Shown here in pieces: positions 7,830 through 19,270 of a stretch of 64,000 bases of DNA (position 1 is its first letter; every line of letters begins with the position of its first letter). The DNA is taken from positions 729,572-793,571 of the forward strand of contig CAVVSF010000002.1 of assembly GCA_963750915.1 (NCBI GenBank), given 5' to 3'. Position numbers and translations under genes: made by a program. The notes under the pieces are model-generated. The model did not search any database. It saw only the letters and a list, made by a program, of their open reading frames with translations, and was not told the DNA's origin. The stretch comes from DATBJJ01 sp963750915. GTDB taxonomy: Bacteria > Acidobacteriota > Vicinamibacteria > Vicinamibacterales > 2-12-FULL-66-21.

Positions 7830-9161
7830 ATGCCAAATTTCTCAGATTTGAAGCCGCCGACCACCGGTACCGCAATCACGAAGAAGGACGGGCGTTTGAT
7901 CGTTCCCGACGATCCTATCATCCCGTTCATCGAAGGGGACGGTACGGGACCAGACATTTGGCGCGCCAGCGTGCGCGTGCTCGATGCCGCCGTGGAGAAA
8001 GCCTATGGAGGCAAGAGAAAGATCGCCTGGCTCGAAGTCTATGCCGGCGAAAAAAGCTTCAAGCAGTTCAACAACTGGCTGCCCGACGACACCGTCGAGG
8101 CGTTTCGTCACTATCTCGTTGGCATTAAAGGCCCGCTGACGACGCCGGTGGGCGGCGGCATCCGGTCGCTCAATGTCGCGCTGAGGCAGCTGCTCGATCT
8201 CTTCGTCTGCCTCCGGCCGGTGCGCTGGTACCAGGGTGTGCCGTCGCCGGTGAAGCACCCCGAGAAGGTCGACATGGTCATCTTCCGAGAGAACACGGAA
8301 GACATCTATGCCGGCATCGAATATGCCGCGGGCACGCCCGAGGCGCAGAAGGTGCTCGACTTCCTCGCGAAGGAGTTCCCGAAGGAGTTCAAGAAGGTTC
8401 GTTTCGGGAGCACCCAGGCGGCGCAGGAGTGGCAGAAGCAGCTCGAAGCCATCGGCGCGCCGGCGCGCGAGGTGGGCGTCCAGGTCGGGGTTGGCTTCAA
8501 GCCAATCAGTTATCTCGGCAGCGAGCGCCTGATCCACAGTGCCATCAGCTACGCCGTCGCCAACCGCCGCAAGAGCGTGACGCTGGTGCACAAGGGCAAC
8601 ATCATGAAGTTCACCGAAGGCGCCTTCCGCGACTGGGGCTACGAGGTCGCGAAGACGTTCTTCGGCGCCGTCGAGATCGATGGCGGGCCGTGGTGCCGGA
8701 TCCCGGAAGGAAAGCCCGGCGCCGGCCTCGTCATCAAGGATGCGATCGCCGACATCACGCTGCAGCAGGTGCTGACCCGGCCCGACGAGTTCGACGTCAT
8801 CGCCACGCCCAACCTCAACGGCGACTATCTCTCGGACGCGCTCGCGGCGCAGGTCGGCGGCATCGGCATCGCCCCCGGCGGCAACATCAACTATATAACC
8901 GGCCACGCGGTGTTCGAGGCGACGCACGGGACGGCGCCGAAGTACGCCAACCTGGACAAGGTCAACCCCGGGTCTGTCATTCTCTCCGGCGAGATGATGC
9001 TGCGACACCTCGGCTGGGGCGAGGCGGCGGATCTCGTCGTCAAGGGCATGGACGGCGCGATTGCCGCCAAGCGGGTCACCTATGACTTTGCGCGGTTGAT
9101 GTCGGGCGCGACTGAACTGAAGACGTCCGAGTTCGCGGACGCGATGATCGCCAACATGTAA
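7830..9161 (+). CDS. icd: Isocitrate dehydrogenase, NADP-dependent
   Basis: A 443-residue decarboxylating isocitrate dehydrogenase of the E. coli type I group. Visible landmarks are FIEGDGTGPDIW, the substrate loop GGGIRSLNVALRQ containing the serine that is phosphorylated by AceK in enterics, FRENTEDIYAGIE, and NPNG-equivalent TPNLNGDYLSD. HGTAPKYA contains the Lys-Tyr pair that in E. coli contacts the NADP 2'-phosphate, so NADP specificity is likely. It produces 2-oxoglutarate for the KorAB enzyme encoded 8 kb downstream. mdh follows 45 bases later on the same strand. Confidence 0.96.
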   Translation: MPNFSDLKPPTTGTAITKKDGRLIVPDDPIIPFIEGDGTGPDIWRASVRVLDAAVEKAYGGKRKIAWLEVYAGEKSFKQFNNWLPDDTVEAFRHYLVGIKGPLTTPVGGGIRSLNVALRQLLDLFVCLRPVRWYQGVPSPVKHPEKVDMVIFRENTEDIYAGIEYAAGTPEAQKVLDFLAKEFPKEFKKVRFGSTQAAQEWQKQLEAIGAPAREVGVQVGVGFKPISYLGSERLIHSAISYAVANRRKSVTLVHKGNIMKFTEGAFRDWGYEVAKTFFGAVEIDGGPWCRIPEGKPGAGLVIKDAIADITLQQVLTRPDEFDVIATPNLNGDYLSDALAAQVGGIGIAPGGNINYITGHAVFEATHGTAPKYANLDKVNPGSVILSGEMMLRHLGWGEAADLVVKGMDGAIAAKRVTYDFARLMSGATELKTSEFADAMIANM

Positions 9162-9206
9162 CGTCCGCGGCGTGCGGCAGCTTTCATTTCTCTGAGGGCA
9201 GGATTC

Positions 9207-10146
9207 ATGAATCGAAAAGTAACAGTGGTGGGCGGCGCGGGCGCGGTCGGCGCGACCGTCGCCCGGGCAGTGGCCGACAAGGAACTGGCGGACGTCGTCA
9301 TCATCGATATCGCGGAGACCAAGGCGGCGGGCGTCGCGCTCGACATGCTCGAGGCGTGCCCGATTGAAGGCTCGGACTCGCGGGTCGCCGGCTACGGCGC
9401 CACGGAAGAGGGCTGGAAGGCCACCGCGGACTCCGACGTCGTCGTCATCACGTCGGGCATGCCGCGGAAGCCCGGGATGAGCCGCGACGACCTGCTGAAC
9501 ACCAACTACAAGATCATGCAGCAGGTCACCGAGCAGATCGTCAAGTACCTCGCCGAAGACGATCATCGTGCCGGTGGCGAACCCGCTCGACGCGATGTCG
9601 CAGGCGGTCTACCGGCTGAGCAAGTTCCCGCGCGAGCGCGTCATTGGCATGGCCGGCGTCCTCGACTCGGCCCGGATGCGCACGTTCATCGCGATGGAGC
9701 TGAACGTGTCGGTCGAGAACATCCACGCCTTCGTCCTCGGCGGGCACGGCGACACAATGGTGCCGCTGCCGCGGTACTCCACGGTCGCGGGCATTCCCAT
9801 CACCGAGCTGATGTCGGCGGAGCGCATCGAGGCCATCAGTAAGCGTACGGCCGACGGCGGCGCCGAGATCACCAAGCTGGTCGGCACGAGCGCCTGGTAT
9901 GCGCCCGGATCCGCGGCGGCGGAGATGGTCGAGATCATCCTGAAGGACAAGAAGAAGATCGTGCCGTGCTCGGTGTTCCTGCAGGGCGAGTACGGTATCC
10001 GCGACCTGTTCGTCGGCGTCCCGGTCAAGCTCGGCGCCCGCGGCGTCGAGGAGATCATCCAGATCAAGCTGACGCCGGAAGAGGACGCGGCGCTGAAGAA
10101 GTCGGCGGGCGCGGTCAAGGAGCTCGTCGACGTGATCAAGGTCTAA
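9207..10146 (+). pseudogene. mdh: Malate dehydrogenase with an internal frameshift
   Basis: The N-terminal half (from ATG 9207) has the NAD-binding VGGAGAVGATVA and the substrate-loop arginines in GMPRKPGMSRDD. The C-terminal half, in another frame ending at 10146, has VPVANPLDAM, the catalytic His in GGHGDTMVPL and a normal end. The two halves join at about 9555-9560, where restoring two lost bases (a run of C before GAAGACG) gives one 313-residue protein of the LDH-like MDH family, the normal length. All catalytic residues seen are intact. Either the gene is genuinely broken, or two bases are missing from the assembly; the latter is more likely for a single TCA gene with otherwise perfect conservation. 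Confidence 0.9.
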
Positions 10147-10169
10147 GTTCTCGGGGTTCGGGGCTCGGG

Positions 10170-10197
10170 GCTCGGGGTTCGCCGCCGAACCCCGAGC
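10170..10197. terminator. Bidirectional hairpin between convergent mdh and sdhB
   Basis: A perfect 12-bp stem (GCTCGGGGTTCG at 10170-10181 with its complement at 10186-10197) closes a 4-base loop. It lies between the mdh stop and the sdhB stop, which face each other. No T-run follows, so it is a termination or mRNA-end structure by position rather than a textbook intrinsic terminator. The left arm is the last unit of a short tandem array of CTCGGGG/TTCGGGG units beginning at about 10149. Confidence 0.55.
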
Positions 10198-10210
10198 TTC
10201 GGGAACGTCG

Positions 10211-10951
<741 letters not shown>

Positions 10952-10956
10952 GAGTT

Positions 10957-12870
<1,914 letters not shown>

Positions 12871-12891
12871 AGAGATGCGTGGTCCCGGCTG

Positions 12892-13563
12892 TCAGTGCGT
12901 GAAATACACCCAGATCGGAATCACCGCCAGCCCGACGCCGATGAGCAGCGCGAAGGCGATGCCGAGCGCGACCAGGCGCTTCGTGTAGCGCAGATGATCG
13001 AGGCCCAGCGACTGGAATGCGCTCGAGAACCCGTGCCGCAAGTGCAGCCCGACGAGCAGCGTCGCGACGACGTAGAGCAGGACCCAGAACGGCTGCTGAA
13101 ATACCTCGATCTCGGTCCGGTAGAGATCGCGGACGGTCTCGCTGCCGGCCGCCAGGTAGTAGCTGCCGAACTTGAACTGCTTGACGTGAATCACGACGAA
13201 GACCATCAGGAACAGGCCCGACGCGATCATCGTCGACGACGCGAGGCTCTTGCGGCTGGTGTGCCCGGCCAGCTCTTTCTTGTGATACCGGACCGGCCGG
13301 GCTGCCTGGTTCTGCATCCACATCCGGATCGTCTTGTAGATGTGCAGCAGGAACACCAGCAGCAGCCCGATCTCGATCGGGATGATCAGCGGGTTCGCGA
13401 TCAATCGGTGCGAGTACTCGTTGAACAGCTCCGGGCCGAAGAAGATGATGACGTTCCCCGCCAGGTGCAGGACCATGTAGAGGAACAGCGCGAGCCCGGT
13501 GAGGCCGATGAGCAGCTTCGAACCGACGGAGGAGGAGAAGACCCGGGTGAAGTTCGGCAGCAT
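12892..13563 (-). CDS. sdhC: Succinate dehydrogenase cytochrome b subunit, B-type
   Basis: About 223 residues from ATG 13563 with five membrane helices (for example LIGLTGLALFLYMVLHLAGN, IEIGLLLVFLLHIYKT, MIASGLFLMVFVVIHV, WVLLYVVATLLVGLHL, LVALGIAFALLIGVGLAV). Histidines in LHLAGN, LLHIYK, VIHVKQ and LHLRHG are placed to bind two hemes, as in the single-chain diheme cytochrome b of B-type complexes. There is no separate sdhD, which fits that type. An upstream in-frame ATG at 13617 would add 18 residues unlike the family. Divergent from sucC. Confidence 0.92.
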   Translation of the reverse strand: MLPNFTRVFSSSVGSKLLIGLTGLALFLYMVLHLAGNVIIFFGPELFNEYSHRLIANPLIIPIEIGLLLVFLLHIYKTIRMWMQNQAARPVRYHKKELAGHTSRKSLASSTMIASGLFLMVFVVIHVKQFKFGSYYLAAGSETVRDLYRTEIEVFQQPFWVLLYVVATLLVGLHLRHGFSSAFQSLGLDHLRYTKRLVALGIAFALLIGVGLAVIPIWVYFTH

Positions 13564-13739
13564 GACGGAATCCGAGACGACGATCGACTGATTGTACTTC
13601 AGCTGACAGCCGCGCATCGTTCACGGGGCGCACCCGGCGCCCCGCCATGCGGCCTGCGGATAGCTGCCAGCTCAGTGCGATATGATTGTGCGGTTCCGCG
13701 CGCGATTGGCGCGCCACAGTGGACAGTGTTCAGAGCCTC

Positions 13740-14900
13740 ATGAAAATCCACGAGTATCAAGCCAAGGCCATCCTCGCCGCGCACGGTGTGCCGGTGCCGC
13801 AGGGAGAGGTCGTGCTCAACGCCGGTGAAGCCAGGGCCGCCGCGCAGCGGCTCGGCGGCGGCACGGTCGTCGTCAAGGCGCAGATCCACGCCGGCGGGCG
13901 CGGCAAGGGCGGCGGCGTCAAGGTCGTGAAGAATCCCGACGAGGCCGAGCGCGCCACCGCCGACATCGTCGGCATGCGGCTGGTGACCTACCAGACCGGT
14001 CCCGACGGGCAGGTCGTGCAGCGCGTCCTCATCGAGCAGGGGCTCAAGATCAAACGCGAGCTCTACCTCGGCATCGTCCTCGATCGCGCCAGCGAGAAGC
14101 CGGTGCTGATGGTCAGCCAGGAGGGCGGCGTCGAGATCGAGAAGGTCGCTCACGAGACGCCCGAGCGGATCGTCAAGGAGTTCATTCACCCGGGCGTCGG
14201 CCTGTCGGGCTTCCAGACGCGCAAGCTGGCGTTCGCGCTCGGGCTCAGCGGACCGCAGGTCGCCCAGGCGAGCAAGCTGATGACCGCGGTCTACGAGACC
14301 TTCAAGGCCACCGACGCGACGCTCATCGAGATCAATCCGCTGATCGTCACCGAGGAGGGCAACCTGCTGGCGCTCGACGCCAAGATGAACTTCGACGACA
14401 ACGCCCTCTACCGCCATCACGACCTCAAGGACCTGCGCGATCTCGCGGAAGAGGCGCCGCTCGAGGTTGAGGCGTCGAAGTTCTCGCTGAACTACATCAA
14501 GCTCGATGGCACCGTCGGCTGCATGGTCAATGGCGCCGGCCTGGCGATGGCGACGATGGACATCATCAAGCTGGCGGGCGGCGAGCCGGCCAACTTCCTC
14601 GACGTCGGCGGCGGCGCCAATGCCGAGCAGATCCGCAACGCCTTCAAGATCCTGATGTCGGACAAGAGCGTGAAGGCCGTGCTGATCAACATCTTCGGCG
14701 GCATCCTGCGCTGCGACGTCCTCGCCGAGGGCGTCATCGCCGCGGTCAAGGAACTGGGCGTGCCCGTGCCGATCGTGATCCGGATGGAAGGCACCAACGT
14801 CGAGCAGGGCAAGCAGATGCTCAAGGACAGCGGCCTGAATTTCACGACCGCCGACGCGATGGACGAGGCGGCGCAGAAAGTCGTCGCGCTGGCCAGGTAA
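13740..14900 (+). CDS. sucC: Succinyl-CoA synthetase beta subunit (ADP-forming type)
   Basis: A 386-residue subunit from ATG 13740 (MKIHEYQAK, the family start; the frame opens 18 codons earlier). It has an N-terminal ATP-grasp domain (VVKAQIHAGGRGKGGGVK, IEINPLIV, LDAKMNFDDNA) and a C-terminal CoA-ligase-like domain (GGANAEQIRNAFKIL, FGGILRCDVLAEG). With SucD it converts succinyl-CoA to succinate with substrate-level phosphorylation. sucD starts 49 bases downstream. A TATGAT hexamer at 13681-13686 is a possible -10 element in the sdhC-sucC divergent gap. Confidence 0.96.
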   Translation: MKIHEYQAKAILAAHGVPVPQGEVVLNAGEARAAAQRLGGGTVVVKAQIHAGGRGKGGGVKVVKNPDEAERATADIVGMRLVTYQTGPDGQVVQRVLIEQGLKIKRELYLGIVLDRASEKPVLMVSQEGGVEIEKVAHETPERIVKEFIHPGVGLSGFQTRKLAFALGLSGPQVAQASKLMTAVYETFKATDATLIEINPLIVTEEGNLLALDAKMNFDDNALYRHHDLKDLRDLAEEAPLEVEASKFSLNYIKLDGTVGCMVNGAGLAMATMDIIKLAGGEPANFLDVGGGANAEQIRNAFKILMSDKSVKAVLINIFGGILRCDVLAEGVIAAVKELGVPVPIVIRMEGTNVEQGKQMLKDSGLNFTTADAMDEAAQKVVALAR

Positions 14901-14903
14901 CGT

Positions 14904-14934
14904 CGAGCCCCGAAACCCGAGCCCCGAGACCCGA
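14904..14934. repeat. Short GAGCCCCGA tandem units between sucC and sucD
   Basis: The sucC-sucD spacer holds repeated GAGCCCCGA / AACCCGA units. They are the reverse-complement form of the CTCGGGG/TTCGGGG units at 10149-10197, so the two sites belong to the same short intergenic repeat family. No function is visible. Confidence 0.5.
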
Positions 14935-14949
14935 CAGGACTGACAGCAA

Positions 14950-15822
14950 ATGGCCGTACTCATCGACAAATCCACCCGCCTCATCGTGCAGGGCATCACC
15001 GGACGCGAGGGCACGTTTCACGCCAAGGCGGCCGCTGCCTATGGCACCAACGTCGTCGGCGGCGTGACGCCGGGCAAGGGCGGGACGACGCACGAAGGAT
15101 GGCCGGTATTCGACACCGTCACCGACGCGGTGCGGGAGACTGGCGCCAACGCGTCGGTCATCTTCGTGCCGCCGCCGTTTGCGGCCGACGCAATCATGGA
15201 GGCGGTCGACGCCGAGCTGCCGCTGGCCGTGTGCATCACCGAAGGAATTCCGACGCTCGACATGATGAAGGCGCTGATGCTGGTGCGCGGGTCGAAGACC
15301 CGGCTGATTGGTCCCAACTGTCCGGGCCTGATCACGGCGGGGCAGGCCAAGGCGGGGATTATCCCCGGGCATATCTGCAAACCGGGACGCGTCGGCATCG
15401 TGTCGAAGAGCGGCACGCTGACGTATGAAGCGATCCACCAGCTGACGCGGCTGGGGCTGGGCCAGACGACGTGCATCGGCATCGGCGGCGATCCGCTGAT
15501 CGGCACCAGCTTCATCGATGCCCTGACGCTCTTTGCCGGAGACGCCGATACGGAAGCCGTGGTGATGATCGGCGAGATTGGCGGCACCGCCGAGGAAGAG
15601 GCGGCCGCGTTCGTCAGCGAGCATTTCAAGAAGCCGATCGTCGGCTTCATTGCCGGGCAGACGGCGCCGCCAGGGCGCCGGATGGGCCACGCCGGGGCGA
15701 TCATTGCCGGAGGAAAAGGCACGGCGGCAGAGAAGATGGCCGCGTTGACCGCCGCCGGCGTGCGGGTCGTCAAGAGCCCGGCGGACATTGGCGCAGCCGT
15801 TCAGGACGCTCTGCGCCCGTAG
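14950..15822 (+). CDS. sucD: Succinyl-CoA synthetase alpha subunit
   Basis: A 290-residue subunit with the CoA-binding Rossmann domain (IVQGITGREGTFHA, VGGVTPGKGG), the LIGPNCPG segment, and the ligase domain with the phosphohistidine in RRMGHAGAI. It carries the phosphoryl group and binds CoA in the SucCD complex. Its length and both domains are complete. Confidence 0.97.
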   Translation: MAVLIDKSTRLIVQGITGREGTFHAKAAAAYGTNVVGGVTPGKGGTTHEGWPVFDTVTDAVRETGANASVIFVPPPFAADAIMEAVDAELPLAVCITEGIPTLDMMKALMLVRGSKTRLIGPNCPGLITAGQAKAGIIPGHICKPGRVGIVSKSGTLTYEAIHQLTRLGLGQTTCIGIGGDPLIGTSFIDALTLFAGDADTEAVVMIGEIGGTAEEEAAAFVSEHFKKPIVGFIAGQTAPPGRRMGHAGAIIAGGKGTAAEKMAALTAAGVRVVKSPADIGAAVQDALRP

Positions 15823-15876
15823 AGGGGGCGCGGGGCCATTTCCCCGTGCCGTCGTTACCGTAAGGCTATACGGTGC

Positions 15877-15882
15877 TATAAT
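15877..15882 (+). promoter_or_regulatory. Putative -10 element upstream of korA
   Basis: A perfect TATAAT at 15877-15882 sits in an AT-rich island (15870-15905) in otherwise GC-rich DNA, 64 bases before the korA ATG. The best -35 candidate, TTACCG at 15855-15860, is weak and 16 bases away. Promoter activity is inferred from composition and placement. Confidence 0.5.
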
Positions 15883-15946
15883 TTCCTGATATCATATATT
15901 ATTTGCACCGACCAAGAACTCCGCCGCTTCGCCTCGAAGGAGCTCC

Positions 15947-17836
15947 ATGTCTTTGAGTGATGTCGCGGTCCCTGCAGCCGCCCCTTCCGTCGCCACGCGC
16001 GTCGTCAACGACTTCAGCATTCAGGTGGCCACGGTCAACGGGTCCGGCAGCCAGACCGCCAACCTCGTTCTCCTGCGTTCGTTGTTCCAGATGGGCCTCC
16101 CCGTCTCGGGCAAGAATATGTTCCCGTCGAACATCGCCGGACTGCCTACCTGGTACACCATCCGCGCCAACAAGCACGGCTATATCGCCCGCAAGAAGGA
16201 AGTCGATTTCCTCGTGGCGATGAACCCGGAAACCGCGCGCGAGGACGCCATGTCGCTCGAGCCGGGGACCGCCGTCCTCTACGACGAGCCGCTCAAGCTG
16301 AGCGGCCTCCGCGACGATCTGATCTTCTATCCGGTCCCGTTCGACAAGATCGTGGCCGAGGTCTGCAAGGACGCCAAGCTGCGGCGCCTCGTCAAGAACA
16401 TGATTTACGACGGCGTGCTGTCGAAGCTGCTGAACATCGACCTGCAGCAGATGGAGCACGCGCTGAAGCGGCAGCTCGGCAAGAAGCAGAAGGCGATCGA
16501 GCTCAACATGGGCGCGCTCGAAGCAGGGTTCGCGTACGCGGAACAGCACCTGCCGAAGCGCGATCCGTTCTGGGCCGAGCCGATGGACAAGACGACCGGC
16601 ATGATCCTCGTCGAGGGCAATGCCGCCGCGGCGCTCGGCTGCATGATGGCCGGCGTCACCGTCGTCGCCTGGTATCCGATCACGCCGTCGTCGTCGCTGC
16701 CTGAAACACTGATCAGCTATCTGAAGAAGTACCGCCGCGATCCCGAAACCGGGAAGGCCACCTATGCCGTGGTCCAGGCCGAGGACGAGATCGCGTCGAT
16801 CGGCATGGTCGTCGGCGCCGGCTGGGCGGGGGCGCGGGCGATGACGTCGACCTCAGGCCCCGGCATCTCGCTGATGGGGGAGTTCGCCGGCCTCGCGTAC
16901 TACGCTGAAGTTCCGGGCGTCGTGTTCGACATCCAGCGCGTCGGTCCGTCGACCGGGCTGCCGACGCGGACGGCGCAGGGCGACCTGCTCTCGACCGCCG
17001 TGCTCTCGCACGGCGACACGAAGCAGATCATGCTGATCCCGGCGTCGGTCGAGGAGTGCTACACGATGGCGATGGACGCGTTCGATCTCGCCGAGCGCTT
17101 CCAGGTCATGATCTTCGTGATGAGCGATCTCGACCTCGGGATGAACAACTGGATGTCGCACCCCTTCCCCTACCCGGAGAAGGCGTTCGATCGCGGCAAG
17201 CGGCTCGACGCCGAGACGCTGAAGCAGATCGGCGAGTGGGGGCGCTACAAGGACGTCGACGGCGACGGCATTGCCTGGCGCTCGGTCCCCGGCGAGTCGA
17301 TGCCGCCGTATTTCACGCGCGGCTCCGGTCACAACGAGAAGGGCCAGTACAGCGAGCGGCCCGACGACTACGTCAAGAACATGGAGCGCCTGGCGCGCAA
17401 GTTCGAGACGGCGAGGAAGTACGTGCCGAAGCCGGTCGTCGCCGACGTCGATGGCGCGAAGATCGGCATCATCGGCTTCGGAACCAGTCACTGGGCGATC
17501 GAGGAAGCACGCGATCAGTTGTCGCGGGAGCAGGGCATCAGCACGGCGTATCTGCGGCTTCGGGCGTATCCCTTCACCGACGAGCTGACGACGTTTCTCG
17601 ACCGCTACGAGCGCATCTATATCGTCGAGCAGAACCGCGACGCGCAGATGCTGGCGCTGATGCGGCTCGACATCACCGCCGACCACCACGCCAAGGTCCG
17701 CAGCGTCCTGCACTACAGCGGGCTGCCGATCGATGCCCGGTCGGTCACCGACGACATCCTTCAGCAGGAAGGGATCAAACCCGCGGCTGAACCGCACCAC
17801 CAGCCGCTGGCCGGGGTGGCGGGGCGAGGCGAGTAA
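15947..17836 (+). CDS. korA: 2-oxoglutarate:ferredoxin oxidoreductase, fused gamma-alpha subunit
   Basis: A 629-residue subunit. Residues about 25-195 form the gamma domain (VNGSGSQTANLVLLRSL) and about 220-600 the alpha/pyrimidine domain (GNAAAALGCMMAGV, YPITPSSSLPE, TSGPGISLMGEF). The gamma-alpha order is that of the two-subunit KorAB enzymes. With KorB it decarboxylates 2-oxoglutarate to succinyl-CoA and reduces ferredoxin, replacing the NAD-linked dehydrogenase complex between icd and sucCD. The pathway context strongly favours 2-oxoglutarate over pyruvate or branched-chain 2-oxoacids. korB begins 3 bases downstream. Confidence 0.93.
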   Translation: MSLSDVAVPAAAPSVATRVVNDFSIQVATVNGSGSQTANLVLLRSLFQMGLPVSGKNMFPSNIAGLPTWYTIRANKHGYIARKKEVDFLVAMNPETAREDAMSLEPGTAVLYDEPLKLSGLRDDLIFYPVPFDKIVAEVCKDAKLRRLVKNMIYDGVLSKLLNIDLQQMEHALKRQLGKKQKAIELNMGALEAGFAYAEQHLPKRDPFWAEPMDKTTGMILVEGNAAAALGCMMAGVTVVAWYPITPSSSLPETLISYLKKYRRDPETGKATYAVVQAEDEIASIGMVVGAGWAGARAMTSTSGPGISLMGEFAGLAYYAEVPGVVFDIQRVGPSTGLPTRTAQGDLLSTAVLSHGDTKQIMLIPASVEECYTMAMDAFDLAERFQVMIFVMSDLDLGMNNWMSHPFPYPEKAFDRGKRLDAETLKQIGEWGRYKDVDGDGIAWRSVPGESMPPYFTRGSGHNEKGQYSERPDDYVKNMERLARKFETARKYVPKPVVADVDGAKIGIIGFGTSHWAIEEARDQLSREQGISTAYLRLRAYPFTDELTTFLDRYERIYIVEQNRDAQMLALMRLDITADHHAKVRSVLHYSGLPIDARSVTDDILQQEGIKPAAEPHHQPLAGVAGRGE

Positions 17837-17839
17837 GCC

Positions 17840-18883
17840 ATGTCGACACCAACTCCAGAAGCGCCGAAGAAGCTCAATCGCATCGGCCTCGAACTGCAGC
17901 CCTACCGCGGCGGCAAGACGACGCTGTGCGCCGGCTGCGGCCACAACGCCATCTCCGAGCGCATCATCGAAGCGTTCTTCGAGATGGGCATCGATCCGGC
18001 GCAGGTGATCAAGCTGTCGGGCATCGGCTGCTCGAGCAAGAGCCCGGCCTATTTCCTCGGCGCGGCACACGGCTTCAACACCGTGCACGGCCGGATGCCG
18101 TCGGTCGGCACCGGCGCGATGCTGGCCAACCGCAAGCTGCTCGCGATCGGCGTCAGCGGCGACGGCGATACCGGCGCCATCGGCATCGGCCAGTTCGTCC
18201 ACCTGATGCGGCGCAACCTGCCGATCATCTACATCATCGAGGACAACGGCTGCTACGGCCTGACGAAGGGCCAGTTCTCGCCGACCGCCGACCTCGGCTC
18301 CAAGTTGAAGAACGGCGTCGCCAACGACCTGCCGCCGATCGACACCTGCCGCCTCGCGATCGAGCTCGGCGCGTCGTTCGTGGCCCGCTCGTTCTCCGGC
18401 GACAAGAAGCAGCTGCAGGCGATCCTCAAGGCCGCGATCGCCCATCGCGGCACGGCGATGATCGACGTGCTGTCGCCCTGCGTCACCTTCAACGACCACG
18501 AAGGCTCGACCAAGAGCTACGCCTACGCCAAGGACCATGACGAGGTGTTGGGCGAGGTCAGCTTCGTGCCGTTCTTCGAGGACATCAGCATCGAGTACGA
18601 GCCGGGCACGACGACGACAGTCGACATGCACGACGGCTCGAAGCTGTACCTGAAGAAGGTGGCGGGCGACTACAACCCGACCGACAAGCTGACGGCGCTG
18701 CGCCTGCTGCACGAGACCGAGCGCCGCGGCGAGTTCGCGACCGGAGTGCTCTACGTCGAGCCGGACAAGGAAGATTTCCTGTCGCTGCTCGGCCTCGTCG
18801 ACGAACCCCTGGCCAGCCTGCCGCTCGAGCGCGTGCGGCCCCCGAAGGCCGTGCTGGACGAAGTGATGGACGCCCTGCGTTAG
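17840..18883 (+). CDS. korB: 2-oxoglutarate:ferredoxin oxidoreductase, beta subunit
   Basis: A 347-residue thiamine-diphosphate subunit. It has LCAGCGHNAISERI near the N-terminus, SGIGCSSKSP (cluster and cofactor cysteines) and the TPP/Mg2+ motif GDGDTGAIGIGQF followed by EDNGCYGLTKGQ. There is no separate ferredoxin-type delta subunit nearby, as usual for KorAB. It ends just before a 74-base hairpin. Confidence 0.94.
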   Translation: MSTPTPEAPKKLNRIGLELQPYRGGKTTLCAGCGHNAISERIIEAFFEMGIDPAQVIKLSGIGCSSKSPAYFLGAAHGFNTVHGRMPSVGTGAMLANRKLLAIGVSGDGDTGAIGIGQFVHLMRRNLPIIYIIEDNGCYGLTKGQFSPTADLGSKLKNGVANDLPPIDTCRLAIELGASFVARSFSGDKKQLQAILKAAIAHRGTAMIDVLSPCVTFNDHEGSTKSYAYAKDHDEVLGEVSFVPFFEDISIEYEPGTTTTVDMHDGSKLYLKKVAGDYNPTDKLTALRLLHETERRGEFATGVLYVEPDKEDFLSLLGLVDEPLASLPLERVRPPKAVLDEVMDALR

Positions 18884-18896
18884 ACCCCTTTTCCAA

Positions 18897-18970
18897 GGAC
18901 GAAGTTCGACCTTCGAACTTCGAAGTTGAATCCACTTCGACCTTCGACCTTCGAACTTCGAACTTCGTCC
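18897..18970. terminator. Long imperfect palindrome of TTCGAA-type units after korB
   Basis: Thirteen bases at 18897-18909 (GGACGAAGTTCGA) are perfectly complementary to 18958-18970. The interior is built of repeated CTTCGAA/CTTCGAC units that continue the stem with bulges. It lies between the convergent korB and the small minus-strand gene at 18978, followed on the plus strand by TTTCTTCC, so it could end transcription from both sides. The unit structure also looks like a short interspersed palindromic repeat. Confidence 0.55.
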
Positions 18971-18977
18971 TTTCTTC

Positions 18978-19190
18978 CTACCCCTGCGTGTCGTCCTCGT
19001 TCGCGCCGATGACATCCTCGGCGATTGCCGTCGGATCGTCCGGCAGTCCGTTGCTGTCGAGACCGTCGCCGTGCGGGTTCCCCTGCTGCTGATCGTCCGG
19101 GCGATCGCCCTCGACGGCGCCGATTCCGGCGTCCGCCTGATCGGGTTCCTGCGACGGCTGCGGTTCGACTGGTACCTTCGGCTTACCCAT
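18978..19190 (-). CDS. Small acidic hydrophilic protein, unknown function
   Basis: A 70-residue reading frame from ATG 19190 preceded by GGGGG at ribosome-binding distance. The product is rich in Asp, Glu, Pro, Gln and Gly, begins with basic residues (MGKPKVP), and lacks membrane segments or recognisable motifs, so it is probably intrinsically disordered. It is divergent from ndk and ends beside the palindrome at 18897-18970. A longer frame opens at 19280 but would start inside ndk. Coding status rests on the start context and absence of a better gene. Confidence 0.45.
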   Translation of the reverse strand: MGKPKVPVEPQPSQEPDQADAGIGAVEGDRPDDQQQGNPHGDGLDSNGLPDDPTAIAEDVIGANEDDTQG

Positions 19191-19255
19191 GTGAGTGCCC
19201 CCTTCGGGCTTCGGAAGCCGCCGCGCGGGAATGGTTGCGCTAGGCGGAGTGTGAC

Positions 19256-19261
19256 TATAAT
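19256..19261 (+). promoter_or_regulatory. Putative -10 element ten bases before ndk
   Basis: A perfect TATAAT ends 9 bases before the ndk ATG (19271). If used, transcription would start 1-4 bases before or at the ATG, giving a nearly leaderless mRNA; no Shine-Dalgarno sequence is present between them. A weak TTGCGC at 19235-19240 is the nearest -35 candidate. Confidence 0.45.
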
Positions 19262-19270
19262 TGACCGGAT

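Noticed and set aside
9540..9580. Programmed ribosomal frameshift in mdh
   Set aside because: No slippery heptamer, stimulatory stem or upstream Shine-Dalgarno-like element is evident, and mdh is not known to use recoding.
18897..18970. A CRISPR array formed by the repeated CTTCGAA units
   Set aside because: The units are only 7-13 bases with no regular unique spacers, and no cas gene is present.
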